A DNA stretch of 6,590 bases from Chloroflexota bacterium (GTDB taxonomy: Bacteria > Chloroflexota > UBA6077 > CF-72): assembly GCA_019247135.1 (NCBI GenBank), contig JAFAPL010000266.1:1-6590 (forward strand), read 5' to 3'. Shown in pieces: positions 5,740-6,590 of this stretch. Both the position numbers and the translations under genes were made by a program. Every line of letters begins with the position of its first letter. Positions within the stretch are counted from its first letter, which is position 1. Under the pieces are notes generated by a model. It was given only the letters and a program-made list of their open reading frames with translations, was not told the DNA's origin and ran no database searches.

Positions 5740-6590
5740 GTGGCCAACATCGCAGTAATCGGCACCAATTACGTAGGGCTGGTAACCGCCGCCTGTTTCG
5801 CGGAGCTGGGGAATCAGGTCGTAGGTATTGACATTGACCCTGGCAAAGTGGAGCGGCTCGGACGTGGCCAGCTGCCGATTTACGAGCCGGGGTTGGAAGA
5901 AGTGGTCGTCCAGAACTTGAAGGCGGGACGTCTGCATTTTTCTCTCGATTATGACCAGGGTCTGCGCGACGCTCAATTCGCGTTCGTGTGCGTCGGAACA
6001 CCGTCGGGCGTCGAAGGTGAGGCCGATATGAGCCAGGTCAAATCTGCCGCGCATAGCCTCGGTAAACACGCGCCTTGTGAACGCAGTTTGATCGTCGTCA
6101 ACAAGAGCACAATGCCGATCGGCACCGGCGACTGGATGCTGCCAACTCTCGAGCGTGCCAGCAACGGCTCCGGTGCACGCTTCCGCGTCGTCAGCAACCC
6201 CGAGTTCCTCCGCGAAGGTTCAGCCGTCGATGACTTCCGTCACCCCGACCGCGTGGTCCTCGGCGGAACGGATCCCGAGGCGATCGAACGCGTTGCGAGC
6301 CTTTACCGTGACTTGCAACCCGAGCCACCGATCATCCGTACCGACATTCGTACGGCCGAAATGATCAAGTACGCTTCGAACGCGTTTCTCGCCACGAAAA
6401 TCAGCTTCATCAACGAGATCGCCAGTATCTGCGAACGTCTCAGCGCTGACATCAAAGAAGTCTCGCGGGGTATGGGCCTTGATCGACGTATCAGCCCGGA
6501 GTTCCTGGATGCAGGCGTTGGTTACGGTGGCTCGTGCTTCCCGAAGGACGTCAAGGCGCTCGCGCACATGGCGAGCATGGCGGGCGCACA
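5740..6590 (+). CDS. ugd: UDP-glucose 6-dehydrogenase, 3' truncated
   Basis: The frame stays open to the window end, giving the first 283 residues of a family usually about 430-450 long. The cytoplasmic enzyme oxidises UDP-glucose to UDP-glucuronate with two NAD molecules, providing precursors for capsule, exopolysaccharide or modified lipids. Visible elements are the N-terminal Rossmann strand and turn [10 protein letters not shown] (6-15), GIDIDPGKV (29-37), IYEPGLEE (47-54), FVCVGTPSG (82-90), KSTMPIGTG (122-130, T124), SNPEFLREG (152-160, E155), [20 protein letters not shown] (207-226, with K210 and N214) and [12 protein letters not shown] (259-270) with the catalytic cysteine C266. The second glycine of the usual GTGYVGL turn is Asn (N10). 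The GTG at 5740 directly precedes the Rossmann strand, as expected; no ribosome binding site is visible. It lies 108 bp downstream of the aminotransferase and may have its own promoter. Confidence 0.95.
   Translation, partial: MANIAVIGTNYVGLVTAACFAELGNQVVGIDIDPGKVERLGRGQLPIYEPGLEEVVVQNLKAGRLHFSLDYDQGLRDAQFAFVCVGTPSGVEGEADMSQVKSAAHSLGKHAPCERSLIVVNKSTMPIGTGDWMLPTLERASNGSGARFRVVSNPEFLREGSAVDDFRHPDRVVLGGTDPEAIERVASLYRDLQPEPPIIRTDIRTAEMIKYASNAFLATKISFINEIASICERLSADIKEVSRGMGLDRRISPEFLDAGVGYGGSCFPKDVKALAHMASMAGA

Noticed and set aside
6220..6567. Minus-strand open frame (115 codons) opposite the ugd catalytic region
   Set aside because: It is complementary to the conserved Ugd motifs NPEFLREG to GGSCFPKD and has no recognisable features of its own.

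Overview
The window is a compact, high-GC bacterial chromosomal segment. It holds six protein-coding genes, two of them cut by the window edges. I see no RNA genes, insertion sequences, CRISPR arrays or obvious horizontal-transfer scars. Four of the five internal or 3' genes whose starts are not ATG-led on the minus strand use GTG or TTG (ATPase GTG, Gre factor GTG, aminotransferase TTG, UDP-glucose dehydrogenase GTG), and gene spacing is very tight. Both fit a high-GC free-living bacterium, possibly an uncultivated soil lineage, but the sequence does not allow a firm taxonomic call.

Layout. (1) 1-745 (+): C-terminal two thirds of a tartrate/D-malate-type beta-decarboxylating dehydrogenase, truncated by the window start. 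(2) 711-3840 (-): a probable three-gene operon read right to left. It runs from an ABC transporter ATPase (GTG start with a good ribosome binding site) to an ABC-2 type permease that overlaps it by 38 bp behind a perfect AGGAGG, then, after a 33-bp gap, to an AlkA-type 3-methyladenine DNA glycosylase. The last codons of the glycosylase run 35 bp antisense into the end of the dehydrogenase gene. (3) 3841-3934: a 94-bp divergent intergenic region with a TTGATCAA palindrome that overlaps a weak candidate promoter for the ABC operon. (4) 3935-5631 (+): a GreA/GreB-family transcript-cleavage factor whose stop codon overlaps the start of a PLP-dependent AspC-type aminotransferase (TTGA junction), so the two are probably translationally coupled. 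(5) 5632-5739: a 108-bp gap with no recognisable terminator. (6) 5740-6590 (+): UDP-glucose 6-dehydrogenase, open at the window end, which supplies UDP-glucuronate for surface polysaccharide.

How the genes work together. Most are ordinary housekeeping or accessory metabolism. The one suggestive combination is the ABC exporter pair followed by an alkylation-repair glycosylase in the same apparent operon, which could be a small export-plus-repair unit against a DNA-alkylating compound. This is inference from gene order only; no biosynthetic gene or regulator is visible. No stretch longer than 108 bp lacks a gene, and I find no convincing evidence of a wholly new system here.
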